NCBI GenBank assembly: GCA_945877175.1
Contig: CAMCRC010000018.1
Location: 1 to 39,566, forward strand
Reading direction: 5' to 3'
DNA length: 39,566 bases
Origin: Klebsiella pneumoniae
Lineage (GTDB): Bacteria; Pseudomonadota; Gammaproteobacteria; Pseudomonadales; Pseudohongiellaceae
Shown: piece after piece, positions 14,778 through 23,250 of the stretch
Numbering within the stretch: position 1 is the stretch's first letter
Layout: every line of letters begins with the position of its first letter
Made by a program: the position numbers and the translations under genes
The notes under the pieces: generated by a model
The model's input: only the letters and a program-made list of their open reading frames with translations
Told to the model about the DNA's origin: nothing
The model's database searches: none

Positions 14778-16094
14778 ATGCACGAAATCATCTGCCCCCA
14801 CTGCCACAAAGCCTTCAAGATCGACGAGGCCGGCTACGCCGACATCCTCAAGCAGGTGCGCGATCACGCATTCGAATCGCAACTGCACGAACGCCTTGAA
14901 CTTGCCGCGCAGGACAAGCAGAAAGCCGTCGAGCTTGCCGAGCTCAGGGCGACCGGCGAATTGCAGCGCGCGGCGGCGGCGAAAGATGCTGAAATTCAGA
15001 GTCTGAAGGCCAAGCTCGATGCCGGCGAAGTGGCGCGCAATCTTGCGGTGGCGCAGGCGCTCAATGCGGTGGAGAAAGAGCGCGATGCGCTGGCCAGTGA
15101 GCTGCGGCAGGCGCGGCACGACAAGCAGACGGCCGCGAGCCTGGCCGAGGCGACGTTTGCCAACGAGCTGCAGAAGGCCGTGCGCGTGGTGGAAGTGCAG
15201 CGCGACGAACTCAAAAGCGGGCTTGAGCGCGCGGCGCTCGAGAAGCAACTGGCCGAGAAGTCGCTCAAGGACAAGTACGAAACGCAGCTCAAGGATCGCG
15301 ACGAGGCCATAGAACGTCTGCGCGACATGAAGGCGCGCCTGTCCACCAAGATGGTGGGCGAAACGCTGGAGCAGCACTGCGAAACCGAATTCAACAAGCT
15401 GCGTGCCACGGCGTTTCCGAAGTCGTATTTCGAGAAGGACAACGACGCGCGCTCGGGCAGCAAGGGCGACTATATTTTTCGGGAACTCGACGACGCGGGC
15501 ACCGAGGTGGTGTCGATCATGTTCGAAATGAAGAACGAGAATGATCAGACGGCCACGAAGCAGAAGAACGAGGATTTCCTGAAAGAGCTGGACAGAGACC
15601 GCAATGAAAAAGGCTGCGAGTACGCGGTGCTGGTCTCGCTGCTCGAACCCGAGAGCGAGCTGTACAACACGGGCATCGTCGACGTGTCGCATCGCTACGC
15701 GAAGATGTACGTCATCCGCCCGCAGTTCTTCATCCCCATGATCACGCTGCTGCGCAATGCGGCGATGAACTCGCTGAAGTACAAATCCGAGCTGGCACTG
15801 GCGAAGGCGCAGAGCATCGACATCACGAATTTCGAGAGTGATCTGGAGGCCTTCAAGTCGTCGTTTGGCAAGAACTTCGACCTGGCCTCGCGCCGCTTCC
15901 AGACGGCCATCGACGAGATCGACAAATCCATCGACCACCTGCAGAAAACCAAGGAAGCCCTGCTGGGCACCGACCGCAATCTGCGCCTGGCCAACGACAA
16001 GGCGCAGGAAGTCACCATCAAGAAGCTGACGCGCGGCAACCCGACGATGAAGGCGAAGTTTGCGGATATCAAGGGTGGGGAGGGGGAGGAGTGA
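14778..16094 (+). CDS. DUF2130 protein, coiled coil plus PD-(D/E)xK-like domain
   Basis: Function unknown. The 438-residue product starts with a zinc-ribbon-like CPHCHKAFK (residues 6-14). Then comes a long Ala/Glu/Lys-rich coiled coil (about 35-195). The C-terminal DUF2130 domain has [24 protein letters not shown], then FEMKNEN and [14 protein letters not shown]. The D in GDYIF and the ExK in FEMK fit a PD-(D/E)xK nuclease core, and the plan resembles RmuC (coiled coil then nuclease fold). That link is inference. ACAAAAGGACCCCCC precedes ATG 14778 and supports this start. The C-terminus is helical and ends KGGEGEE. Confidence 0.87.
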   Translation: MHEIICPHCHKAFKIDEAGYADILKQVRDHAFESQLHERLELAAQDKQKAVELAELRATGELQRAAAAKDAEIQSLKAKLDAGEVARNLAVAQALNAVEKERDALASELRQARHDKQTAASLAEATFANELQKAVRVVEVQRDELKSGLERAALEKQLAEKSLKDKYETQLKDRDEAIERLRDMKARLSTKMVGETLEQHCETEFNKLRATAFPKSYFEKDNDARSGSKGDYIFRELDDAGTEVVSIMFEMKNENDQTATKQKNEDFLKELDRDRNEKGCEYAVLVSLLEPESELYNTGIVDVSHRYAKMYVIRPQFFIPMITLLRNAAMNSLKYKSELALAKAQSIDITNFESDLEAFKSSFGKNFDLASRRFQTAIDEIDKSIDHLQKTKEALLGTDRNLRLANDKAQEVTIKKLTRGNPTMKAKFADIKGGEGEE

Positions 16095-16146
16095 AGTAGT
16101 TCTGGGAATTCTCGGACACACTTGCGGGAATTAAGTTTCTCTTGCG

Positions 16147-16470
16147 CTACTCCCCAGCCTCCGCCCCCACCATCCTCCGCAACACCCCTTCACTGCGCGG
16201 CAGCAATCCGATTGTGAGCCCCAGCGGCCTGAACACGCGCTTGAGCACCGGCAGCGAGGGATTGCCCGCGTCGCGCTCGATGTCTGACAGGGTGCGGCGG
16301 CTGACGTTTACCAGCGCAGCGTACTCGTCCTGATTCATGGCCAGAATGTCCTTGCGCAGCGTGCGCAGCAATTCTCCTTCGCTCATTTCCTCCCGCTGCA
16401 CGGCGCGCAACAGTCTGATCAGCAGGGCTTCGCGCTCGTCGCCAGACAGATTTTTCATGTTGATCCTCAT
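16147..16470 (-). CDS. hipB: HipB-like XRE antitoxin and repressor
   Basis: DNA-binding antitoxin that binds HipA and represses the operon. In the 107-residue product the HTH is at about residues 42-70 (ILAMNQDEYAALVNVSRRTL then SDIERDAGNPSLPVLKRVFR). PLGLTIGLL follows, a typical HipB end. The N-terminal 35 residues (DEREALLIRLLRAVQREEMS) form an extra helix. The ATG overlaps the hipA stop as ATGA, so it is coupled to, and follows, the toxin gene; in E. coli the order is hipB first. An internal Met at residue 5 is an alternative start. Three candidate operators lie upstream of hipA. Confidence 0.87.
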   Translation of the reverse strand: MRINMKNLSGDEREALLIRLLRAVQREEMSEGELLRTLRKDILAMNQDEYAALVNVSRRTLSDIERDAGNPSLPVLKRVFRPLGLTIGLLPRSEGVLRRMVGAEAGE

Positions 16471-17813
16471 TCGCTCAGGTGAAGTGCCATTCTGCGGTCA
16501 AGGGTGTCGAGGCCAACGGAGGGCATTGTCAGGATACGCTCCGGCACGCCGCGCTGGCGCAAGCGATCACGCAGGCCGACGAGCTGGCTCGCGAGGGCGT
16601 TCAGCTCGTTGCACAGACGTTCCGGCTCCACCAGGTCTGTCAGCGCCAGGGCAATGCCGCGCCAGTCGAATCTGCCACCTTCTTCAAAGGGCGTCCCCCA
16701 GCGCAGCGAACGGATGATGCCCTCGGGGTCTGCCTTCATCGGCGCGAAGTCATAGACGGGTGCAAGCCAGACCTGCCCCGCTTGCTTCAGCAGAGCTGTA
16801 TTGCGCGCGTGATTGTCGGAGTTTCCGAATGCCACGTTCAGGAAATCCCGCTTCACCCATTCGATGACAAAGCCGGCCTGGTCGAAGACGCGCCCACGTT
16901 CCCTATTGCTGTACAGGCGCGACATGCGTTGCACGGTGCTGCGCAGTGCGTCGAAGTGATTCAGAAAAGCGCCGGGCGGTGCATTCAGCAGTGAAGCGAT
17001 GGATTCCAGGCCGAAGCGTGTCTCGCGGCCATCAACGAGAGCGACATCGAAGCGTGGCAGCCACAGGCTGGGAAACTGACTGCCTTCGTGCAGCTGCATG
17101 CCTGCCGTGGCGATACTTGTAATTCCCAGTGCCTGCAGTTCACGGTAGTAGTGATACTCGGTGCGCAGAATGTCGCAGTCGACCGCGCTGCGCTGCCCGC
17201 GCGGAAATTTCACGAGGTAGTGCGCGTCCGTGCAGGTTGGGTCGTCCTGAAACGTGTCGATCCAGACGGCGTCTGCCGCCGAACGGCGCAGCAGGAATTT
17301 GGGGGCTTCGCCTCCGGCACCTGTGGCACCGCCGCTGATGGCGCCCATCTGCTGCGCGTATTCCAGAAAGTCCGTGTTGCGCTCCACCACATCCGCCATG
17401 GTAAAGCGGGCGCGTTGCAGGCCACTGTTGGCGGGCAGCACTGGAAGCGACTCTTTGATGCGCAGGTTTCCCACCGGGGCGATGCACCCATGACGCAGCA
17501 GCGGGAAGTCCTGTTCGGCGCCGCTCTTGTCGGCGATGCCCAGTTGCTGCGTCCAGTAACGCCGCGCTGCCCCGGCGGGCATGATGTCTTCCAGAAAGCC
17601 GAACCAGCGCGGGTGATCATGGGTCAGCATCAATTCCACAGGCAGCGTGAGGCTGCAGGCGTGCTCATCATCATGCTCCATCCATGCCAGCGCATAGTCC
17701 TGGCGGTAACTCAGGCGAGCGGGGCCTGCGCGTCCCTTCTCGGGGGCGGGAATTTCCAGGTCAGCGGCGTCGTGCCATTGCCCGGTATGGAATATCTGGA
17801 TGGTCAGCTGCAT
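16467..17813 (-). CDS. hipA: HipA-family serine/threonine kinase toxin
   Basis: HipA kinases inactivate targets such as GltX by phosphorylation and cause growth arrest. The 448-residue protein is of family length and all key features are present. The N-subdomain covers residues 1-110. The glycine-rich loop is GGATGAGGEAPK (161-172), the ATP-contacting Lys is in LVKFP (K202), the catalytic loop is GNSDNHARN (330-338, Asp333) and the metal-binding DFAP has Asp355. It therefore looks active. It is transcribed before hipB. A perfect TATAAT on the minus strand and three operator-like repeats precede it. Confidence 0.92.
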   Translation of the reverse strand: MQLTIQIFHTGQWHDAADLEIPAPEKGRAGPARLSYRQDYALAWMEHDDEHACSLTLPVELMLTHDHPRWFGFLEDIMPAGAARRYWTQQLGIADKSGAEQDFPLLRHGCIAPVGNLRIKESLPVLPANSGLQRARFTMADVVERNTDFLEYAQQMGAISGGATGAGGEAPKFLLRRSAADAVWIDTFQDDPTCTDAHYLVKFPRGQRSAVDCDILRTEYHYYRELQALGITSIATAGMQLHEGSQFPSLWLPRFDVALVDGRETRFGLESIASLLNAPPGAFLNHFDALRSTVQRMSRLYSNRERGRVFDQAGFVIEWVKRDFLNVAFGNSDNHARNTALLKQAGQVWLAPVYDFAPMKADPEGIIRSLRWGTPFEEGGRFDWRGIALALTDLVEPERLCNELNALASQLVGLRDRLRQRGVPERILTMPSVGLDTLDRRMALHLSE

Positions 17814-17832
17814 GGAAAAGAGTGACTGTATT

Positions 17833-17931
17833 GAGTAGCAAGGTGCTCAAATCTAGCACGCACGGATTATAGTGAGCAACAAGACGCTCATATAAGACAT
17901 GCATGTGTCTAAAATGAGCAACATGCTGCTC
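17833..17931. promoter_or_regulatory. Three phased operators and promoter of hipAB
   Basis: Three 16-bp elements of the form GAG-N10-CTC, mostly GAGCAACA..GCTC, lie at 17833-17848, 17874-17889 and 17916-17931. Their starts are 41 and 42 bp apart, four helical turns, so bound repressors would face the same side and could loop or oligomerise. TATAAT (minus strand, 17866-17871) lies between the first and second elements. The second covers the -10/-35 spacer and the first covers the region just after the start site. HipB is the likely ligand. Confidence 0.68.
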
Positions 17932-18083
17932 GAAGCAGTGAAGAGCGGTGGCAAAGCCTTCCAGTGTTCAGCGGCGACTCGTTGCGCGGGCGCTTCAACC
18001 ACCCCCGGCATTTGCCATCCCCCCCTCTATCGCGTAGGCTCTCGCCGCATAAATCACACGCACATCCCTGCAAGGAGAACCTC

Positions 18084-18989
18084 ATGAACCGCCTCACCCA
18101 ACTTACGCTGTTGCTGTGTGCGCTGCTGCCTGCTTCCTGGGCTGTGGCCCAGACTCCGGCCCAGACTCCGGCCCAGACTGCTGCCCAGACACAGGACTTC
18201 GGCCGCGGCCCCGTGCTGGTCAGCGCGCCTGCCAATGCGGCGCAGGCCAGCGCCATGCCGCTGATCGTGCTGCTGCACGGCTACACGTCCAGCGGGCAGA
18301 GCATCACCAATTACTGGGGCATCGGCCGCCTGGTGGAAGACTACGGCTTTGTGCTGGCGGCGCCCGACGGTCTGCGCGAGGCGGGGGGCGACCAGAACCC
18401 CTTCTGGAACGCCACCAATGCCTGCTGCAATTTCGAGAACAACCCGGTGGATGACAGTGCCTACCTGCGCAACATCATCGATACATTGAAAGGGCAGTAC
18501 GCCATCGACCCCGATCGCGTGTACGTGATCGGCCATTCCAACGGCGGCTTCATGTCGCTGCGCATGGCCTACGAGCACTCCGATGTGATTGCCGCTGTCA
18601 TCAGTCTGGCCGGCGCCAATCATCTGGAGCGTCGCGACCCGCCGCCGTCCGCTGTGCATGTGCTGCAGATTCACGGCACGGACGACGAGACCATCGGCTT
18701 CCAGGGCGGCGAGATCCAGGAGAATCGCTATCCGAGCGCGCGGGGCACCGTGGAGCGCTGGGCCGACTACAACGGCTGCCGCCGTCCGGGCGTGGCGCGT
18801 GAGATGCGCGATCTGGACGCCAGCCTGCCTGGTTACGAAACCGGCGTGCTGAAGTTTGTCGCAGGCTGCAAGCGCGGCGGCTCGGCAGAGCTCTGGACGA
18901 TCTCCGGCGGCACCCACACGCCGCCGGTGTCCGAGACCTACGGGGCGCAACTGGTGGAGTGGCTGCTGGCGCATCCGAAGCAGCGTTGA
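18084..18989 (+). CDS. Secreted PHB-depolymerase/feruloyl-esterase-like alpha/beta hydrolase
   Basis: An exported esterase of the LpqC/polyhydroxybutyrate depolymerase family, 301 residues, with a signal peptide ([20 protein letters not shown], cleavage near VAQ). A short Gln-Thr-Pro-Ala repeat (QTPAQTPAQTAAQTQ) follows as a linker, encoded by an imperfect 12-bp tandem repeat. The fold motifs are the oxyanion region LLHGYTSSG (63-71), nucleophile GHSNGG (Ser152), acid in HGTDDET (about 200) and His in SGGTHTPP near 277. Two adjacent Cys (NACCNFENN) are typical of this family. CAAGGAGAACCTC before ATG 18084 is a good ribosome-binding site. The substrate could be a polyester or an aryl ester. 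Confidence 0.85.
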   Translation: MNRLTQLTLLLCALLPASWAVAQTPAQTPAQTAAQTQDFGRGPVLVSAPANAAQASAMPLIVLLHGYTSSGQSITNYWGIGRLVEDYGFVLAAPDGLREAGGDQNPFWNATNACCNFENNPVDDSAYLRNIIDTLKGQYAIDPDRVYVIGHSNGGFMSLRMAYEHSDVIAAVISLAGANHLERRDPPPSAVHVLQIHGTDDETIGFQGGEIQENRYPSARGTVERWADYNGCRRPGVAREMRDLDASLPGYETGVLKFVAGCKRGGSAELWTISGGTHTPPVSETYGAQLVEWLLAHPKQR

Positions 18990-19000
18990 GGGCGCATTCC

Positions 19001-19078
19001 TCCGGTTCAGATGTCCGCAAAGTTCCGGTTGATATTTCCGCAAAGATCCGGTTGAATGCTCCGCAAGTTCCCGGTAGA
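19001..19078 (+). repeat. 23-bp iterons upstream of the AAA_14 ATPase gene
   Basis: TCCGCAAAGNTCCGGTTGA starts at 19014, 19037 and (degenerate, TCCGCAAGTTCCCGGTAGA) 19060: three units with an exact 23-bp period. A half unit TCCGGTTCA at 19001 keeps the same phase. The array ends 9 bp before the start codon of the next gene, in the leader region. It could be a repressor operator array or a site recognised by the encoded ATPase. Confidence 0.7.
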
Positions 19079-19087
19079 GAGCATCCC

Positions 19088-20353
19088 ATGTCGTACATCC
19101 CGCGCCTGGCAGACCAAGAGTTGCAAAGCAGGCTTGCCTACGCGGGAGGCGTGGTCATCGAGGGTGCCAAGGCCACAGGCAAGACGGCCACGGCACTGCA
19201 ATGTGCAGGCACTGTTCACAGGTTCGACGTCGACGCCAATGCGCGGGCTCTGGCCGCCGTGGCGCCGGATTTGCTGTTGCAGGCAAATCCGCCTGTGCTC
19301 CTGGATGAGTGGCAGCTGGTGCCGGAGCTCTGGAATCAGGTACGCCGGGCCATCGATGCCAGGACCACCCCTGGACAGTTCATCCTGACTGGCTCGGCGT
19401 GTCCGGCCGATGACATTACCCGACACTCTGGCGCTGGCCGCTTTGCCCGCATGCGCATCCGGCCGCTCAGCGGGTTCGAGCGGACAGTCGGCAACCCTCA
19501 GATATCACTCAAGGCGCTGCTACGCGGCGAGTCGTTCAGCGTGATTGACCCTGGACTGACCCTCCACGACCTGATCGAACTGATCTGCCGTGGCGGGTTT
19601 CCGGGGCATATGTCACTGAGCACGCCACAATGCATGAAGGCATTGCGCGACTACGTGGGGGAGATTTCCCGCACCGACATTCGGGAAGTGGATGGTGTCG
19701 CACGAGACCCTTTGCGGGTGGCGGCCCTGCTGACAGCACTGGCGCGGCACGTGGGAACGGCAGTGCGTGCCAGCACGCTGGGGATGGATGTTGCCGCACG
19801 CTTCAGTGGCGTCACTATCGCACGGCAGGAAACCATCGCTGAGTACCTGGCCGTGCTGGAGAGGCTCTGGATTCTGGAGTACCAGCCCGCTTTTGCGCCG
19901 CACTTGCGCTCGGCTACCCGTCTGCGCTCGACGCCGGTCGTGCATCTGGCGGACCCCGCGCTGGCAGTCGCAGCGCTCGGCGCAACCCCAGAGCTGCTGC
20001 TGCGTGACCTCAATTTTCTTGGCTTTCTGTTCGAGTCGATGGTGCTTCGTGACTTGCGTGTCTTCAGTCATCACCAGCTTGCCGAAGTGCAGCACTACAG
20101 GGACGAGACAGGGCTGGAGGTGGACGCCATTGTCACCGGAGAAGACGGTGCCTGGTGTGCGGTGGAGATCAAGCTTGGCGCATCGCCTGCTGTGGTGGAT
20201 GCGGCAGCGGCCTCGCTGTTGAAGTTCGCTTCACGCATCGACACAAGCAGGATGCGGGCGCCGGCGGCACTGGTCGTCATCACTGGAACCGGGCCGGGGT
20301 ATCCACGCCCGGATGGCGTTCTGCAAGTGCCCTACGGAGCGCTGGCGCCATGA
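19088..20353 (+). CDS. AAA_14/DUF4143 P-loop ATPase
   Basis: A 421-residue member of the widespread AAA_14 plus DUF4143 family, whose cellular role is unknown. Walker A is GAKATGKT (26-33) and Walker B is VLLDEW (70-75). LTGSA is the sensor-1-like segment and the arginine-rich RFARMRIRPLSGFE follows as in the family. The DUF4143 part starts near residue 200 and ends with ETGLEVDAIV then CAVEIKLG, an ExD...ExK pattern of a PD-(D/E)xK fold. It may be a nuclease relic or act on nucleic acids. ATG 19088 is the conserved start; the longer frame would translate the iterons. The stop overlaps the dusC ATG by 3 bp. Confidence 0.88.
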   Translation: MSYIPRLADQELQSRLAYAGGVVIEGAKATGKTATALQCAGTVHRFDVDANARALAAVAPDLLLQANPPVLLDEWQLVPELWNQVRRAIDARTTPGQFILTGSACPADDITRHSGAGRFARMRIRPLSGFERTVGNPQISLKALLRGESFSVIDPGLTLHDLIELICRGGFPGHMSLSTPQCMKALRDYVGEISRTDIREVDGVARDPLRVAALLTALARHVGTAVRASTLGMDVAARFSGVTIARQETIAEYLAVLERLWILEYQPAFAPHLRSATRLRSTPVVHLADPALAVAALGATPELLLRDLNFLGFLFESMVLRDLRVFSHHQLAEVQHYRDETGLEVDAIVTGEDGAWCAVEIKLGASPAVVDAAAASLLKFASRIDTSRMRAPAALVVITGTGPGYPRPDGVLQVPYGALAP

Positions 20354-21282
20354 CGCCCATGCGCCTCATCCTCGCCCCCATGGAAGGCCTTGCCGACGTG
20401 CATATGCGCCGGCTGATCACGGCCCAGGGCGGCTTTGACTGGAGCGTGTCGGAGTTCGTGCGCGTGGTGGACCAGTTGTATCCCGAGCGGGTGCTTTACG
20501 GCATGTGTCCCGAGCTGAAGAACGGCGGGCGCACCGACTCGGGCACCCCGGTGCGGGTGCAGCTGCTGGGCAGCGAGCCCTCGGCCATGGCGGCCAATGC
20601 GGTGCGTGCCATCGAGCTGGGCTCCTACGGCATCGACATCAATTTTGGCTGCCCCAGCCGCACCGTGAACCGGCGCAATGGCGGAGCCATCATGCTGCGC
20701 GAGCCCGAAAGCCTGTACCGCGTGGTGAGTGCCGTGCGCGCGGCGGTTCCGGCCCCTGTGGTGGTGTCGTCCAAGATGCGCCTGGGTTTCGATGACACCT
20801 CCCTGATGCTGGACAATGCGGCGGCCATCGAGGCTGCCGGCGCCAACGAACTCACGGTGCATGCCCGCACGCGGCAGCAGGGCTACGCGCCACCCGCACA
20901 CTGGCATGAACTGGCGCGCATTCGCGAGCACATCCGCATTCCCCTGATTGCCAATGGCGACATCTGCTCGGTGGACGACTATCACCGCTGCGTGGCGGCG
21001 GCGGGCACGATCGACGTCATGCTGGGCCGCGGGGCCGTGCGCATGCCGTCGCTGGCACAACAGATTCGCGACAACGCGCCGGTGGAATCGCCCTGGGCCA
21101 GCATCGAGCCGCTGCTGGGCGACTTCTGGCGGCAACTCGGCGCGGTGCTCTCGACGCGCGACCGTATCGGCCGCCTCCGGCAATGGGTGAACTATCTGCG
21201 CCAGCGCCACCCCGAGGCCGAGGTGCTGTGGCAGCAGATCCGGCAGGAGTCGGATGTGCAGAAGCTGGAGGGGGTGTTGTGA
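20350..21282 (+). CDS. dusC: tRNA-dihydrouridine synthase DusC
   Basis: FMN- and NADPH-dependent reduction of uridine in the tRNA D-loop (U16 in the DusC class). The 310-residue protein has the LAPMEGLADVHMRRLIT opening of DusC, the active-site Cys in INFGCPSRTVNRRNGGA, SKMRLGFDD, HARTRQQGY and IPLIANGDI for FMN binding, and VMLGRGA. DusA and DusB have different openings, so DusC is the best fit. The start at 20350 overlaps the upstream stop (ATGA), which suggests co-transcription with the AAA_14 gene. That pairing of a housekeeping gene with an accessory ATPase is probably accidental. Confidence 0.93.
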   Translation: MTPMRLILAPMEGLADVHMRRLITAQGGFDWSVSEFVRVVDQLYPERVLYGMCPELKNGGRTDSGTPVRVQLLGSEPSAMAANAVRAIELGSYGIDINFGCPSRTVNRRNGGAIMLREPESLYRVVSAVRAAVPAPVVVSSKMRLGFDDTSLMLDNAAAIEAAGANELTVHARTRQQGYAPPAHWHELARIREHIRIPLIANGDICSVDDYHRCVAAAGTIDVMLGRGAVRMPSLAQQIRDNAPVESPWASIEPLLGDFWRQLGAVLSTRDRIGRLRQWVNYLRQRHPEAEVLWQQIRQESDVQKLEGVL

Positions 21283-21323
21283 ACGTGGGTGCTTGATGGA
21301 AGGCAGATTCTGCACTAGACCTG

Positions 21324-21362
21324 TATATAAGCGATTTGCTAGATTATCAATGAACTTATATA
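21324..21362. promoter_or_regulatory. Inverted repeat upstream of the XRE gene
   Basis: TATATAAG (21324-21331) is repeated inverted as CTTATATA (21355-21362), with 23 bp between. The AT-rich tract ends 52 bp before the GTG start of the XRE gene and is a candidate promoter and operator for it. Confidence 0.4.
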
Positions 21363-21414
21363 AACAGCGCCATGAAGGATCTCGCGCGTAAGCGATACAA
21401 AGAGGTTGAAAATC

Positions 21415-21693
21415 GTGAGCAGAAAAAAGTCAGTCAGCAACGTCTTCCTTGATCTTGGGTTTGACCCGGCAGAAGCAGCAGTGCTGCAAATGCGGGCCAC
21501 GTTGATGAGTGACTTGCGTGCCTACATCGAAGCGCAGGGTCTGACACAGGCAGAAGCGGCACTTCGACTTGGTATTGCTCAATCCAGAGTATCCGATCTG
21601 GTGCGCAGCAAGTGGGAAAAGTTCAGTCTCGAAATGCTCATTACACTCGAAACACGTCTCGGCAGAAAGGTAAGCCTGGAATTGGCAGCGTGA
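21415..21693 (+). CDS. XRE-family HTH protein, orphan antitoxin-like
   Basis: A 92-residue protein with the pattern of antitoxins paired with Gp49/RelE-type toxins: SNVFLDLGFDPAEAAVLQMR, then the HTH AYIEAQGLTQAEAALRLGIA followed by QSRVSDLVRSKWEKFSLEML. I chose GTG 21415, which has AGAGG 9 nt upstream; a TTG at 21406 abuts that site. No intact toxin precedes it. A short frame from ATG 21372 reads MKDLARKRYKEVENREQKK. This looks like the C-terminal end of such a toxin (which often ends in D-LA--R-KE), so this may be the survivor of a lost pair. The stop overlaps the next gene's GTG by 4 bp. Confidence 0.75.
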   Translation: MSRKKSVSNVFLDLGFDPAEAAVLQMRATLMSDLRAYIEAQGLTQAEAALRLGIAQSRVSDLVRSKWEKFSLEMLITLETRLGRKVSLELAA

Positions 21694-22358
21694 CCAACAA
21701 CCCCCAGCACCTCTTCACCCAGATCACCCAGCGCGAGCACGCGCTCTCCCGCGCCGAGCTCAAGTCGCAGGGCTGGAAACCCGCGCTCGCCGCCAGCCAG
21801 AAGCGCCAGGATGCCATGGCCGGACTGATTGCCTCGACGATCACGCCGCCACTGGCCTGCAAGGCCGGGTGCTCGTACTGCTGTCACTTCAAAGTGGGCG
21901 CGCGAGCGGAAGAGGTGTTCCAGATTGTGGACTATGTGCGCACGAAATTCAGTGCGCCGCGCCTGCAGCGACTGCAGGAAGACGTCGCACGCAATGCAGC
22001 CACCATGCGCGGCAAGACGAGCGAAGAGCAGCTCGCGGTCAATCTGCCGTGCGCGTTGCTGGACAATGGGCAATGCAGTGTCTACGCAGTGCGCCCTGCA
22101 AGTTGCCGCAAGTTCCACGCGACCGATGTGGCAGGCTGCAAGCAGTCTTTTGACGAGCCTGAGAATCTCGCCATTCCGCACTCGATGGTGCCGGGCCTGC
22201 TGCACACTGGCGACGCGCACGTGAAAGGTCTGCGACAGGCGTTCGCCGACGCAGGGTATGATGGCAATACGTATGAGCTCAACGCCGCACTGGCGGCAGC
22301 GCTGAGTGATGGCACCCCGAAGCGGCGCTTCGAGAAAGGCAAGAAGGCGTTTGTCTGA
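21690..22358 (+). CDS. YkgJ-family cysteine-cluster protein
   Basis: Probable metal or iron-sulfur binding protein of the CxxCxxCC (UPF0153/YkgJ) family; the function is not established. The 222-residue product has CKAGCSYCCHFKV at about residues 50-62, the LPCALLDNGQCSVYAVRPAS segment and CRKFHATDVAGC, giving the usual set of about eight Cys. The start is probably GTG 21690, which overlaps the XRE stop (GTGA). Longer frames run back through the XRE gene. Coupling to an HTH regulator is unusual for this family and may be secondary. Confidence 0.87.
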   Translation: MTNNPQHLFTQITQREHALSRAELKSQGWKPALAASQKRQDAMAGLIASTITPPLACKAGCSYCCHFKVGARAEEVFQIVDYVRTKFSAPRLQRLQEDVARNAATMRGKTSEEQLAVNLPCALLDNGQCSVYAVRPASCRKFHATDVAGCKQSFDEPENLAIPHSMVPGLLHTGDAHVKGLRQAFADAGYDGNTYELNAALAAALSDGTPKRRFEKGKKAFV

Positions 22359-22505
22359 CCCCTACACCAATCATGTAACAACGCCAGGTAAGCGCGCACG
22401 CGCACATACCTTCTGCAATTCGCTCCCCTACACTGTTTCTCCACGGTGGCAATCACGGTTGTCGCCGACGCTATTCACTTCATCAAGCAGTAAAAGGAGA
22501 TTCCA

Positions 22506-22919
22506 ATGCACAACGATATTGGCACACCCGGCAGCATCTTCAATGCACGCACCAATGGGGTACATCCACGTCTGTTGAGTGTAGACACCCTCGTGGGCAA
22601 CCAGGTCTACAATCTCCAGGGCGACGACCTCGGCGGCATCAAGGACTTGATGCTGGATGTTCATACGGGCCAGGTGGCCTATGCAGTGCTGACTTTCGGC
22701 GGCTTTTTTGGAATGGGGGAGAAGCTGTTTGCAGTCCCGTGGAATGCGCTGACGCTGGATGCTACCGAGAAGCGCTTCACCCTGAATGCCGACAAGACAA
22801 ATCTGAAGAACGCGCCGGGCTTCGACAAGACGGCGTGGCCGGACATGGCTGATCGTACGTGGGGCCAGCAGATCCATTCCTATTACGGCACCAAGCACTA
22901 CTCCGAAACGCTGTGCTGA
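22506..22919 (+). CDS. PRC-barrel domain protein
   Basis: A 137-residue cytoplasmic protein with one PRC-barrel: LSVDTLVGNQVYNLQGDDLG, GIKDLMLDVHTGQVAYAVLT then FGGFFGMGEKLFAVPWNALT. This matches the single-domain PRC-barrel proteins often linked to stress response. The function is unknown. AAAAGGAGATTCCA precedes the ATG, a strong ribosome-binding site. The downstream vapBC remnant is convergent, with its end 8 bp away. Confidence 0.9.
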   Translation: MHNDIGTPGSIFNARTNGVHPRLLSVDTLVGNQVYNLQGDDLGGIKDLMLDVHTGQVAYAVLTFGGFFGMGEKLFAVPWNALTLDATEKRFTLNADKTNLKNAPGFDKTAWPDMADRTWGQQIHSYYGTKHYSETLC

Positions 22920-22926
22920 CAGCAGG

Positions 22927-23250
22927 TCATGCACCGCGGCGCAGGAATGCGTCTGCCGTGATGGCGACTTCTGGAAAGGCCTGCAGGAGCTTGCGGTCAT
23001 TGGTGACCAGCCAGGTATTCAGTGCCATGGCCATCGACACGAATTCGCAGTCGGACGCGGAGCAGCCTGATTGCGCCGCCAGCGTCAGCACGGAAGCCGA
23101 GTTGACGGAGTACTCGTTGCCGGCCAGTTGCTGTTCTGCCTGCGCCTGAATCATCAGCGCCGTGTTCTGGTCAATGAGCTGCCGGCGCACAGACGTCGTC
23201 AGAATATTGCGGAATTCACTTCGCCAGAGCAGGGGCGCAAGCCAATGCGG
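22927..23250 (-). pseudogene. VapC-type PIN toxin lacking its N-terminus
   Basis: The frame, read from 23250, begins PHWLAPLLWRSEFRNILTTS, then continues through VRRQLIDQNTALMIQAQAEQ and SDCEFVSMAMALN-like sequence (ASDCEFVSMAMALNTWLVTN) to DRKLLQAFPEVA. These are the middle and C-terminal parts of a PIN-domain RNase, with the acidic residues of DCEF and TNDRK. The first 30 or so residues, with the first catalytic Asp of the DTN motif, are absent: the codons run straight into the end of the antitoxin gene in another frame. A GTG at 23190 could start an 87-residue product, which would lack that catalytic residue and so is likely inactive. Confidence 0.75.

Noticed and set aside
14603-14899. 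A 98-codon frame with a signal-peptide-like start ([14 protein letters not shown])
   Set aside because: After the signal-like part it runs through the 21-bp repeat and then out of frame into the DUF2130 gene. Treated as a remnant, not a gene.
18116-18454. Alternative frames within the esterase gene that look repetitive (GPDSGPDSGPD)
   Set aside because: They are the out-of-frame reading of the short 12-bp tandem repeat in the esterase linker.
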